Below, one piece after another: positions 15,856 through 24,685 of a stretch of DNA of 64,000 nt (the stretch's first letter is position 1; each line of letters begins with the position of its first letter). The notes under the pieces were generated by a model. That model did no database searches. It saw only the letters and a list, made by a program, of their open reading frames with translations, and had not been told where the DNA came from. This DNA comes from JAAYJR01 sp964545315 (GTDB lineage: Bacteria; Bacteroidota; Bacteroidia; Bacteroidales; Prolixibacteraceae). The stretch is taken from positions 28,682 through 92,681 of the forward strand of contig CAZJGI010000005.1 in NCBI GenBank assembly GCA_964545315.1, given 5' to 3'. The position numbers and the translations under genes were made by a program.

Positions 15856-18249
15856 ATGAACAGGGAAGAGACTTTTTTAAAAATATCCCGTCTTCGCAAG
15901 TATCTGGAAGAACAAAACTACCGATATTATGTGCTTGCCAAACCGGAGATAAGTGATTACGAGTTTGACATGAAAATGAAAGAGNNNNNNNNNNNNNNNN
16001 NNNNNNNNNNNNNNNNNNNNNNNNNNNNNNNNNNNNNNNNNNNNNNNNNNNNNNNNNNNNNNNNNNNNNNNNNNNNNNNNNNNNAAGGTAAATTAGTCAG
16101 GGCAGTTACCCGTGGAGATGGTGTCAGGGGCGACGATGTAACAATTAATGTACGGACAATACGGTCTGTACCTTTGAAACTTATGGGCATTGATTTCCCT
16201 GACAGTTTTGAGATCAGGGGTGAAATTGTTTTGCCTTTTGCTGTTTTCAATGAGTTAAATGCAGAAAGGCAGAATTCAGGAGGGATATTGTTTGCTAATC
16301 CAAGGAATGCTGCTGCCGGAACATTAAAATTACAAAATCCTTCAATAGTGGCATCCAGAAAACTTGATATATATTTTTATGCCATTTTAGGCGATGATCT
16401 GCCATTCGAAGGGCATTATCAAAATCTTCAGAAGGCAAAAGAATGGGGATTTAAGATCTCTGATGCCATGAGTTTATGCAAAAACACAAAAGAGGTTTTC
16501 GAATATCTGAAAGAGTGGGAATTAAAGAGGTCAACCCTTCCTGTAGCTACCGACGGGGTTGTTATCAAGGTCAATTCCCTTTCATTGCAGGAACAGCTGG
16601 GTTCAACTTCCAAATCACCCCGCTGGGCCATTGCATATAAATATAAAGCTGAAAGTGCCTCAACAATCCTTCGCTCTGTCTCATATCAGGTAGGGCGGAC
16701 AGGAGCAGTAACACCTGTAGCTAATCTTGATCCTGTGCTGATAGCAGGAACTATTGTCAAAAGGGCATCCCTTCATAATGAGGATATTATAAAAAAACTA
16801 GGCCTTCATATCGGAGATATAGTATTTGTAGAGAAAGGTGGTGAGATAATACCTAAAATAACTGGGGCCGACCATAATAAACGCCATCCTATGGCACAAC
16901 AGGTAATATTTATTAAAAATTGCCCGGAATGTGGTACGTTATTGATAAGAAATGAAGGGGAAGCAGCCTATTATTGCCCAAATACAGAAGGCTGTCCCCC
17001 TCAGATAAAAGGTAGAATTGAACATTTTGTCAGTCGGGATGCAATGAATATTGAAGGACTGGGGCCGGAAACAATTAATTTGCTATATAGCAAAAATCTT
17101 TTGTCTGATATTTCGGGAATCTTTGAACTAAAAAATTTTTCCGATAAAATTATCGGCCTCGAAACTATTAAAATACCTGAAGAAACTTTGTTAAGCGATC
17201 ATAATAAAATTCCTGCGGAAAGATTATTATATTGTTTTAAAGGATCTCCTTCCTTAAAAATATGTAAATCTCTCGTCGATAACATATCCCCTTCAGCATT
17301 ATTCGATGCTGATGCTAAAACGATATCGGAATTGCTTGAAACAGATGATGAGACAGGAATTTCAATTTATCGTTTTTTAAAATCTCATTCAAATCTTAAA
17401 AAGATGTTTGTAAATCTGCCCGAATCAGAAAAATTGGTTTTCCCCTCATCAATTCTAAACATATTGGCAGGAATATCATTAGAAAAAGCTGAAAAAATCG
17501 AAAGGCATTTTGTTTATTTTTATTTTATATTCAAAGCTACTGACTCAGAACTATTAAGTATTGAGGGTATCGAACCTGATGACCTTCAAAAAATCAGGAT
17601 TTTTATTAATGATAAGAATATTGATCATCAAAAATTAAATCATTTTAGTAAAGTCAGTTTACAGGAGAGGACTTTCTCCAATTTGATTGAGTCAATAGGG
17701 AAATGTAAGGAAGCACCCTTTGAAAAAGTGTTATACAGCTTGGGAATTAGGTATATAGGCGAAACAACAGCAAAAATATTAGCCAAAAATTTCATTAACA
17801 TTGATAATCTTATAAAGGCCAATAAAGACGAACTTTTAAATGTTGAAGGAATAGGTGAAAAAATTGCAATAAGCATAAAGGATTATTTCAGCGAGGGGAA
17901 AAATCTTCAGTTAATAAATAAGTTAAGAGAATACGGACTGTGCTTTGAGGTTAATAATATATTTTCTTCTTCGAACAATGTACTTAAAGGATACACATTT
18001 GTGGTTACCGGCAATTTTGGTTCGCGTGAAATAAGAGATAACCTGAAGACAACCATTGAAAAATACGGAGGCAATGTTGTTTCAGGTATATCTAAAAATG
18101 TCAATTATCTACTGGCAGGTGATAAACCCGGACCGGAAAAAATAAAAAAAGCTAATGATTTAAATCTTAAAATCATTAGCCTGGAAGAATTTAACTCTTT
18201 ATTAGGTTCTGATTCCGGATCCTTTAACAGCAAAAAAGAGCAGGTATAA
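15856..18249 (+). CDS. ligA: NAD-dependent DNA ligase with a large central insertion; interrupted by an assembly gap
   Basis: Seals nicks in replication and repair. The Ia domain is visible (EEQNYRYYVLAKPEISDYEF), then 100 N, then LVRAVTRGDGVRGDDVTINV of the adenylation domain. The catalytic Lys motif (K-x-D-G) must lie in the gap, which should be about 240-260 bp by comparison with other ligases, not 100. Next come the OB fold (YQVGRTGAVTPVANLDPV), a zinc finger (Cys 356, 359, 374 and 380 in the assembled frame), helix-hairpin-helix repeats and a C-terminal BRCT domain (about 715-790). About 160 residues (roughly 440-600) are inserted between the zinc finger/first HhH part and the conserved FEKVLYSLGIRYIGETTA block. 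The end overlaps the convergent porter gene by 48 bp. Confidence 0.93.
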   Translation: MNREETFLKISRLRKYLEEQNYRYYVLAKPEISDYEFDMKMKEXXXXXXXXXXXXXXXXXXXXXXXXXXXXXXXXXXGKLVRAVTRGDGVRGDDVTINVRTIRSVPLKLMGIDFPDSFEIRGEIVLPFAVFNELNAERQNSGGILFANPRNAAAGTLKLQNPSIVASRKLDIYFYAILGDDLPFEGHYQNLQKAKEWGFKISDAMSLCKNTKEVFEYLKEWELKRSTLPVATDGVVIKVNSLSLQEQLGSTSKSPRWAIAYKYKAESASTILRSVSYQVGRTGAVTPVANLDPVLIAGTIVKRASLHNEDIIKKLGLHIGDIVFVEKGGEIIPKITGADHNKRHPMAQQVIFIKNCPECGTLLIRNEGEAAYYCPNTEGCPPQIKGRIEHFVSRDAMNIEGLGPETINLLYSKNLLSDISGIFELKNFSDKIIGLETIKIPEETLLSDHNKIPAERLLYCFKGSPSLKICKSLVDNISPSALFDADAKTISELLETDDETGISIYRFLKSHSNLKKMFVNLPESEKLVFPSSILNILAGISLEKAEKIERHFVYFYFIFKATDSELLSIEGIEPDDLQKIRIFINDKNIDHQKLNHFSKVSLQERTFSNLIESIGKCKEAPFEKVLYSLGIRYIGETTAKILAKNFINIDNLIKANKDELLNVEGIGEKIAISIKDYFSEGKNLQLINKLREYGLCFEVNNIFSSSNNVLKGYTFVVTGNFGSREIRDNLKTTIEKYGGNVVSGISKNVNYLLAGDKPGPEKIKKANDLNLKIISLEEFNSLLGSDSGSFNSKKEQV
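15985..16084. other. assembly gap (100 N) inside ligA
   Basis: One hundred Ns of fixed scaffold length. The flanking ligA codons happen to be in frame, but the family alignment calls for roughly 80-85 missing residues, so the true distance is larger than shown. Confidence 0.95.
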
Positions 18250-19422
18250 ATAATAAATAAACAAACAGCTTATAGCTGCAATAAGGCCTGCACTTTTCTG
18301 AACTGCTCCCATAAGAGGAGTAAGAATAGCAGCACCTATTACTGCTGTAGATATTACGCCTGATGCAACTTTTGACAGAGGCCCCAGATCTTCAAGTGCA
18401 AGATTATATATTGTAGGCCACATTATTGAATGGAATAATCCTGTACCAAGGAAAAATATCAGGGCTGCATTTCCTGAACCAGCGCCTAAGGCAAGAGATA
18501 CAGCTACCAAAACAGCTCCTCCTATAGAACAAAACGCAAGTATCGTTTTTGCTGTAAGCTTCCGGAGAATGAAAATCCCGGCAAGCCTTCCAACCATGAG
18601 GCCCCCCCAATAATATTTTAACCAGTCGGTACGCTGCGCCTGGCTTAAGTCAAGACCAAGTTCTCTTGTATAATCAGCAAAAAAACTGGGTATTCCTATC
18701 TCTATTCCCATGTAAAAGAAGATTGCCAGTGAGCCCAGCCATACATGCGGATATTTAAAGGCACTTGATTTAAATGCGGTAAGTTTTGTGGACTGCTCCT
18801 CATCTCTTTCATCTATCTCAGGGAGCTTTAGGAAAAACATGACAATTAATATCACTGCCGCAATGACTGCAATAATAATAAAGGGTCCCTGTACCTGCAA
18901 AGGGTCAGATGCAGCACCACTGCCGTCACCTGAAATAATAAGCATTGAAACAAAAATTGGTGCAATTACGGTAGCAACTGAGTTAAGGGCATTGGTCAGT
19001 GTTAACCTGCTGGCGGCAGTTTTGGCAGGACCAAGGGCATTTACATAAGGATTAGCTGCAACCTGAAGTATTACAATGCCAATAGCAAAAACAGCAACTC
19101 CTGCTAAAAATTGAATGTAACCCAGAGCTACCAGGGGAATACATAAAGCCAGCCCTAATACCAGCATGGCAATACCCGAAATAACTCCCTTCTTGTAACC
19201 AATCCTGTGAATTAAAAATCCAATTGGTATCGACAAGGCATATGCACCAAAGAAAAATGAATTTGGTAACTGTTTCAGAACTTCACCATTCTTTAACTGA
19301 TCTAGCTTAAACGCTTCTTTCAAAAAATCGATCATCGAATTGTTCATTGTTGTTATAAAGCCTATCATAAAGAAAAGGGCTGCCATAACAATCAGCGGAA
19401 ACAAATATTTATTTTTACTCAT
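18202..19422 (-). CDS. sugar MFS transporter, FucP/GluP-like, probable galactose/glucose porter
   Basis: An inner-membrane proton symporter of 406 residues with about 12 helices. GFITTMNNSMIDFLKEAF in helix 1 and LQVAANPYVNALGPAKTAASR in the middle loop are characteristic of the glucose/galactose transporter group. It follows galK by 31 bp on the same strand, so galactose is the likely substrate. It belongs to the same family as the porter beside nagA but is clearly a different branch (an LQVAANPYV against an LQPAANTYI motif). Its last 48 bp overlap the end of ligA on the opposite strand, an unusually long convergent overlap that leaves no room for a terminator. Confidence 0.88.
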   Translation of the reverse strand: MSKNKYLFPLIVMAALFFMIGFITTMNNSMIDFLKEAFKLDQLKNGEVLKQLPNSFFFGAYALSIPIGFLIHRIGYKKGVISGIAMLVLGLALCIPLVALGYIQFLAGVAVFAIGIVILQVAANPYVNALGPAKTAASRLTLTNALNSVATVIAPIFVSMLIISGDGSGAASDPLQVQGPFIIIAVIAAVILIVMFFLKLPEIDERDEEQSTKLTAFKSSAFKYPHVWLGSLAIFFYMGIEIGIPSFFADYTRELGLDLSQAQRTDWLKYYWGGLMVGRLAGIFILRKLTAKTILAFCSIGGAVLVAVSLALGAGSGNAALIFFLGTGLFHSIMWPTIYNLALEDLGPLSKVASGVISTAVIGAAILTPLMGAVQKSAGLIAAISCLFIYYLYLLFFAVKGSGIRT

Positions 19423-19453
19423 TTTGATTTATTTTTAATTCTTTTTTTGATCC

Positions 19454-20614
19454 TTAAAAAAGCTTTTTAGCCCCATCACTTATTTCAGCCACATAAAATT
19501 CAGGATTTAAGCCGGTTTTAGCAGAATAATTTTTCCCTGTTTCTGAAATAAATGTATCAACTGCTTCATCCCTGACAAGGCTAACTGTACATCCACCGAA
19601 TCCTCCCCCGGTCATCCTCGATCCAATTACACCGGGTATTTTATATGCCTCCTCAACCATAGTATCAAGTTCGAAGCCGGTTACCTCATAGTCATCACGC
19701 AGGGAAGTATGTGACTCATTCATTAGTTGGCCAAACCGATCTATATTATTAACTTTAAGCTGGTCAACAGCTTCCTGTGTCCTGGCAATCTCACTGATCA
19801 CATGCCTGGCCCTGCGCATAGCAACCTTATCTTCAAATTCATCTTCTATCTTACTGAATTCATCCATAGTACAGTCTGCAAGCATTTTTATGGGTATATG
19901 CCTGTTTATCTCCTTCACTGCTGCCATACACTCAGCTACCCGCTGGTTATATACACCTGAATCAAGCTTATGTGGGCTGTTAGTATTTGCAATTACAATT
20001 TTGATTCCATCAAGTTTAACAGGTACTAACTCATATTTCAGTGTGTCACAATTGAGGTAAATTGCATGGTCTTCTTTTCCCATCCCTGAAGCAAACTGGT
20101 CCATTATTCCACACATCACACCGGCAAATTCATGTTCAGCCTTTTGTGCCATTTTAATAAGTTCAGTCAACTCTATCTCCAATCCCCACATATCATTTAC
20201 TGCAACAGCAGTAGCCATTTCAAGAGATGCAGAAGAGGATAATCCTGCTCCGTTAGGCACATTACCGTATATAAGTATGTCTGCCCCTTCATCAAACTGA
20301 ATACCCCGCTTCATAAACTGGGCAAAAACACCTATTGGATAATTTACCCACTCACGGTTAATTGGTTTATTCAAATTACCGACATCTACATTCGCTTCAA
20401 AATTCAGGTTCATAGAGGCAAATTTCACTGAGCGTCTTGCAGTTTTTCTGATTAAACAATAAGTACCAAAACTGATTGCACAGGGAAAAACATAACCACC
20501 ATTATAATCAGTATGCTCACCTATAAGGTTAACACGTCCGGGGGCAAAATAACAACTTACATCTCCTTCTCCGTATTTTGCAACAAATTTTTCTTTTAAT
20601 TGATCAATATTCAT
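19454..20614 (-). CDS. galK: galactokinase
   Basis: Phosphorylates galactose at C1 with ATP, the entry to the Leloir pathway. Its 386 residues are normal for the family. The galactose-binding signature GRVNLIGEHTDYNGGYVFP, the GHMP ATP-loop PNGAGLSSSASLEMA and the C-terminal GHMP motif TGGGFGGCTVSLV are intact, and the catalytic Asp lies in MCGIMDQFAS. It forms an operon with the following sugar porter. It is divergent from the acyl-CoA ligase gene, with 151 bp between the starts, where a candidate promoter is seen. galT and galE are not in the window; the uridylyltransferase at 23698 could supply UDP-sugar. Confidence 0.96.
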   Translation of the reverse strand: MNIDQLKEKFVAKYGEGDVSCYFAPGRVNLIGEHTDYNGGYVFPCAISFGTYCLIRKTARRSVKFASMNLNFEANVDVGNLNKPINREWVNYPIGVFAQFMKRGIQFDEGADILIYGNVPNGAGLSSSASLEMATAVAVNDMWGLEIELTELIKMAQKAEHEFAGVMCGIMDQFASGMGKEDHAIYLNCDTLKYELVPVKLDGIKIVIANTNSPHKLDSGVYNQRVAECMAAVKEINRHIPIKMLADCTMDEFSKIEDEFEDKVAMRRARHVISEIARTQEAVDQLKVNNIDRFGQLMNESHTSLRDDYEVTGFELDTMVEEAYKIPGVIGSRMTGGGFGGCTVSLVRDEAVDTFISETGKNYSAKTGLNPEFYVAEISDGAKKLF

Positions 20615-20661
20615 AATTATAAGTTATAATGCTTTATAAATTACAGGGGATTAAAGATCAA

Positions 20662-20736
20662 CAAATATATAAAAAAATGTAAATCTTGTTAAGATCTCAA
20701 CGGAAATCGGATTATTCCTATTTTTTTATAATTTTG
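20662..20736. promoter_or_regulatory. divergent promoter region galK / acyl-CoA ligase
   Basis: On the minus strand TATATTTG (20662-20669) and on the plus strand TAATTTTG (20729-20736) both match the Bacteroidota -7 consensus TAnnTTTG, 48 bp before galK and 30 bp before the ligase gene respectively. Between them is the inverted repeat ATCTT-GTT-AAGAT (20683-20695), a possible operator. I see no convincing -33 element for either. Confidence 0.45.
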
Positions 20737-20765
20737 AAAAAACTTTAATGATACCATAACGGTTA

Positions 20766-22673
20766 ATGATGAAAACAATAATCGAACTTTTTGAAACAAC
20801 AGTAGCAAACTATCCCGACAATATATATTTGTGGGAGAAGAAAGAGGGTGCATACAAAGGAACTACCTATAAGCAGACCAGGGAACAAGTGCTGAAACTT
20901 GCAGCCGGATTAATTTCAATTGGTTATAACAAAGGTGAAAGATCCGGATTGATTTCTGACGGCCGTAATGATTGGATAATAAGTGAACTGGGAATTCTTT
21001 ATTCAGGTGGGATAAACGTCCCACTGTCAATAAGACTACAGGAAAACGACTTGATTTTCAGGCTTAAACACAGCGGTACTAAATATATTTTTGTTTCAGC
21101 CCCTTATGCCGCCAGAGTTGAAGCAATAAGGGAAAGCCTTCCTGAACTGAGAAAAGTAATATACCTTGATGGGAAAGAAGATTCGGGTGAAAATGATATT
21201 AATTACCTTGATCTTCTAACCAATGGAGAGGAGTTTTTAAAAAATTCCCCTCAAAAAGTTGAAGAGATATGGAAAAATATACTACCTGACGACATAGCTA
21301 ATATAAGTTATACTTCAGGAACCACGGCCGATCCCAAAGGTATAATTTTAACTCATTTAAATTATGCAGCGAATGTTGTTCAGTCAAACACACTTATGGA
21401 GCTTCAGTCTGATTGGAGGACTCTTGCCATTCTTCCGTGGGATCATGCTTTTGCACATACCTGCTGCCTTTATGCCTTTATGTACAAAGGAGCAAGTATA
21501 GCCTCGGTGGAAGTGGGGAAATCACAACTGGAAACCCTTAAAAATATTCCGGTAAATATAAAAGAGATAAAACCCACTTTAATGATGAGCGTTCCTGCTT
21601 TCTCTAAAAAGTTCAGGCAGAATATCGAAGGGCAGATACGCAAAAAAGGGAAAACCATTAACGGATTATTCAAATTTGCACTTAAGACCGGATACACATA
21701 CAACAATCTTGGATTTAACAAGGGTAAAGGATGGAGGATATTGCTTAAACCTTTAATTTTGCTATTTGATGTCATCTTATTTAAAAAAATAAGAGAAGGC
21801 TTTGGCGGTGAACTCAAATTTTTCATAGGAGGAGGTGCTCTTCTTGATATAGAATTACAACGATTTTTCTATACAATCGGAATGCCGATATGCCAGGGCT
21901 ACGGCCTTACTGAATCTTCACCGGTGATATCTTCCAATGCGTTACACGCTATTAAAATGGGATCATCAGGCCGACTGGTGAAATATCTGGAATTAAAAAT
22001 ATTAGACGAAAATGGCAATGAAATGTCAACAGGCCAAAAAGGTGAGATTGTAGTTAAAGGGGACAATGTCATGAAAGGTTACTGGAATAATCCGGAAGCA
22101 ACTGCTGAAACTATTAAAGACGGATGGCTGCATACCGGAGATCTTGGATACATGGATAAAGACGGTTTTCTGTATGTTCTGGGGCGCTTTAAAAGCCTCC
22201 TTATTGGTGACGACGGGGAAAAGTACAGTCCTGAAGGAATAGAAGAAGCCATTGTGGAAAAATCATCATTTATTCAGCAAATGATCCTTTATAATAACCA
22301 AAATCCATACACTGCAGCTATGATAGTGCCTGAAATAAATGAAATAAATAAAAAGCTTATTCAGTGTGGCATACAACCGGGCACTGACGAAGGCAACAAA
22401 GAAACAATACAGATACTTACCGACGAGATTAATGCCTATAAAAAAGGAGGACAGTATGAAAATATGTTCCCGGAAAGATGGCTACCGGCAGCTTTCGTGA
22501 TATTACCCGAATCGTTTAACCAGGAAAACGGACTTATTAATACTACCATGAAGGTGGTCAGGGGAAAAATTTATAAATATTTCAAAAAAGAACTTGAATT
22601 CCTGTATACGCCGGCTGCCAAAAAACCTCAAAATGATATTAATATTTCTGCAGTACAAAAATGGAACTCATAA
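20766..22673 (+). CDS. long-chain fatty-acid-CoA ligase / AMP-forming acyl-CoA synthetase
   Basis: Activates a carboxylic acid to its CoA thioester through an acyl-adenylate. The 635 residues are the usual length for long-chain acyl-CoA synthetases in this phylum. The P-loop SYTSGTTADPKGIILTH, the GYGLTESSPVIS motif, TGDLGYMDKDGFLYVLGR and the K of EKYSPEGIEE are present. Two ATG codons stand in tandem at the start; the first is used here. The glucuronokinase-like gene follows 18 bp later, so the genes may be co-transcribed although no metabolic link is evident. The acyl chain length is inferred only from overall resemblance. Confidence 0.9.
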   Translation: MMKTIIELFETTVANYPDNIYLWEKKEGAYKGTTYKQTREQVLKLAAGLISIGYNKGERSGLISDGRNDWIISELGILYSGGINVPLSIRLQENDLIFRLKHSGTKYIFVSAPYAARVEAIRESLPELRKVIYLDGKEDSGENDINYLDLLTNGEEFLKNSPQKVEEIWKNILPDDIANISYTSGTTADPKGIILTHLNYAANVVQSNTLMELQSDWRTLAILPWDHAFAHTCCLYAFMYKGASIASVEVGKSQLETLKNIPVNIKEIKPTLMMSVPAFSKKFRQNIEGQIRKKGKTINGLFKFALKTGYTYNNLGFNKGKGWRILLKPLILLFDVILFKKIREGFGGELKFFIGGGALLDIELQRFFYTIGMPICQGYGLTESSPVISSNALHAIKMGSSGRLVKYLELKILDENGNEMSTGQKGEIVVKGDNVMKGYWNNPEATAETIKDGWLHTGDLGYMDKDGFLYVLGRFKSLLIGDDGEKYSPEGIEEAIVEKSSFIQQMILYNNQNPYTAAMIVPEINEINKKLIQCGIQPGTDEGNKETIQILTDEINAYKKGGQYENMFPERWLPAAFVILPESFNQENGLINTTMKVVRGKIYKYFKKELEFLYTPAAKKPQNDINISAVQKWNS

Positions 22674-22691
22674 CAAATACCTGATCTGTAT

Positions 22692-23705
22692 ATGATAATA
22701 GAAACATATTGCTATCCAAGGGCTGCAGTAATAGGAAACCCTTCAGACGGTTATTTTGGAAAGACAATAGCATTCCTCTTTTCAAATACACAGGCCAGGG
22801 TGCAACTTTACCATACCCCTGAACTGGATATACAGCCACAACGCCTTGATAAAACCAGGTTTTCGGGTATTAAAGAATTGGTGGAAAATGTAAATCACTC
22901 TGGTTATTACGGAGGAATACGGTTGCTGAAAGCTACAATAAAAGTATTTTACGATTATTGTACTAGTAATAATATCCTGATCGATAACCGCAATTTTACC
23001 ATTCGTTATGATTCAAATATTCCGCTCAGACTGGGATTGGCAGGTAGTAGCGCAATAATTACTGCCTGCATGAAAGCCCTTATTACTTTTTATGGTGTGT
23101 CCATTCCAAAACCAATATTAGCCAACCTTGTACTTAATGTCGAAGATAAAGAATTGGGAATAGCTGCAGGATTACAGGACCGGGTCGTACAGGCTTACGG
23201 CCAGCCGGTTTATATGGACTTCAATAAAGAAGTAATGAAGCAACAGGGGTACGGGATATACGAAGTACTGGATGCCTCTCTCTTCCCTAATATGTATATT
23301 GCATACAGAAAAAACCTGTCGGAAGGTACTGAAGTCTTGCATAACAACCTGCGTGCACGGTTTAATATCGGGGAGAAAGCTGTGCTGGATGCTATGGAAA
23401 GATGGGCAGGCTTTACTGACCTTTTCAGGAAAGCATTAAAAAATAAGGATTATGAAACGATGCATGATTTAATAAATGCAAATTTTGATCTTAGAAGAAG
23501 CCTTATCGCTATAACTTCAGGGAATATAGAAATGGTTGAAACAGCAAGGTCTGCAGGGGCGTCGGCTAAGTTTACCGGCTCCGGAGGAGCTATAATCGGT
23601 ACTTATAAAGACGAAGATATGTTTATTAAACTTGTGCAGGAACTAAGCAAAAAAAATATAGAAGTCATAAAACCAAACATTGTAAATTGTTATAAAAATG
23701 ATTAA
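22692..23705 (+). CDS. GHMP-family sugar kinase, glucuronokinase-like
   Basis: Probable cytoplasmic sugar-1-kinase of 337 residues. The N-terminus YPRAAVIGNPSDGYFGKTIA is close to the start of plant glucuronokinase, as I remember it. The GHMP ATP-loop is PLRLGLAGSSAIITA (about residues 110-125) and the C-terminal GHMP motif is AKFTGSGGAIIG. The gene overlaps the uridylyltransferase gene by 8 bp, so the two products are probably made together. A kinase giving sugar-1-phosphate followed by a UTP-dependent transferase is the plant-type salvage route to UDP-glucuronate. Alternatives are another uronic acid or hexose kinase of the GHMP group; function is inferred from motif and pairing. Confidence 0.75.
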   Translation: MIIETYCYPRAAVIGNPSDGYFGKTIAFLFSNTQARVQLYHTPELDIQPQRLDKTRFSGIKELVENVNHSGYYGGIRLLKATIKVFYDYCTSNNILIDNRNFTIRYDSNIPLRLGLAGSSAIITACMKALITFYGVSIPKPILANLVLNVEDKELGIAAGLQDRVVQAYGQPVYMDFNKEVMKQQGYGIYEVLDASLFPNMYIAYRKNLSEGTEVLHNNLRARFNIGEKAVLDAMERWAGFTDLFRKALKNKDYETMHDLINANFDLRRSLIAITSGNIEMVETARSAGASAKFTGSGGAIIGTYKDEDMFIKLVQELSKKNIEVIKPNIVNCYKND

Positions 23706-24567
23706 AAAAGCTGTTATACCCGCTGCCGGCTGGGGAACAAGATTCTTACCAATAACTAAGTCCCAACCGAAAGAGATGATTCCAATTGTTGATACACCTG
23801 TAATACAATATGTTGTGGAAGAGGCTGTAAACAGCGGGATTACCGATATACTCATGATAATAGGTAAAGGGAAAAGGGCTATTGAAGAGCATTTTGACAG
23901 AAGCCCAATACTGGAAGAATCACTAAGTGCGAAAAAACAATACGAATTACTTGAACAAATAAAAAAAATATCAAACCTGGCTAATATCTATTTTATATGG
24001 CAAAAAGAAATGAACGGCTTGGGCGACGCTATCAGATATGCCCGTGATCATGTTGGCAACGAACCATTTGCCGTGCTGCTTGGAGATACTCTTATCACCG
24101 GTGAAGGAGATCCAATTACAAAACAACTGATTAATGTATATGAGAGATATAAGAGTTCTGTAGTAGCATTAGAAGAAGTAGATTTAGAAAATGTGCACCG
24201 GTATGGGGTCATTAAAGGAAAATGTCTGGAAAAAAATGTTATGATAGCCGAAGATTTTATTGAAAAACCTTCCGCCAGTGAAGCTCCATCAAACCTGGCC
24301 ATTGCAAGCCGCTATATTTTTACTCCTGAAATATTTAATTATCTCGACAATACGAAACCGGGGAAAAATAATGAAATACAACTTACGGATGCAATGCGTG
24401 AAATGGTTAAAAAATATGCAATGTACGGACTTAAGTTTAACGGTACACGCTATGACATAGGTAACAAACTGGATTTCCTTAAAACTAATATTATTTATGG
24501 CCTGATGCATGAAGAGATAGGAACTTCTCTTCGTGAGTGGCTTAAAGAATTTTCAAAGGAATTATAG
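23698..24567 (+). CDS. galU: UTP-sugar-1-phosphate uridylyltransferase (GalU-like)
   Basis: Forms UDP-sugar and pyrophosphate from UTP and a sugar-1-phosphate. At 289 residues it is typical of bacterial GalU. The nucleotide-binding start is KAVIPAAGWGTRFLPITKSQ, with PKEMIPIVDTPVIQY after it. FAVLLGDTLI carries the metal-binding Asp, and EKPSASEAPSNLAIASRYI holds the sugar-binding part. It overlaps the glucuronokinase-like gene by 8 bp, so its natural substrate may be glucuronate-1-phosphate instead of, or besides, glucose-1-phosphate. A hairpin terminator follows 53 bp after the stop. Confidence 0.88.
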   Translation: MIKKAVIPAAGWGTRFLPITKSQPKEMIPIVDTPVIQYVVEEAVNSGITDILMIIGKGKRAIEEHFDRSPILEESLSAKKQYELLEQIKKISNLANIYFIWQKEMNGLGDAIRYARDHVGNEPFAVLLGDTLITGEGDPITKQLINVYERYKSSVVALEEVDLENVHRYGVIKGKCLEKNVMIAEDFIEKPSASEAPSNLAIASRYIFTPEIFNYLDNTKPGKNNEIQLTDAMREMVKKYAMYGLKFNGTRYDIGNKLDFLKTNIIYGLMHEEIGTSLREWLKEFSKEL

Positions 24568-24620
24568 TAACTTACAATCCTTAAAAAGACCATTTTTCTT
24601 AAACTTTTTTTGTACAACCT

Positions 24621-24654
24621 AAAGCCGGTAAAAACATTTACACTTATCGGCTTT
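24621..24654. terminator. hairpin terminator between convergent galU and cysH
   Basis: The arms AAAGCCGGTAA (24621-24631) and TTATCGGCTTT (24644-24654) pair over 11 bp with one G-T wobble and a 12-nt loop. On the plus strand the stem is followed by TGTTGTTAATAT. It lies between two converging genes and may serve both. Confidence 0.6.
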
Positions 24655-24685
24655 TGTTGTTAATATATACAAAATACAAAGATCG

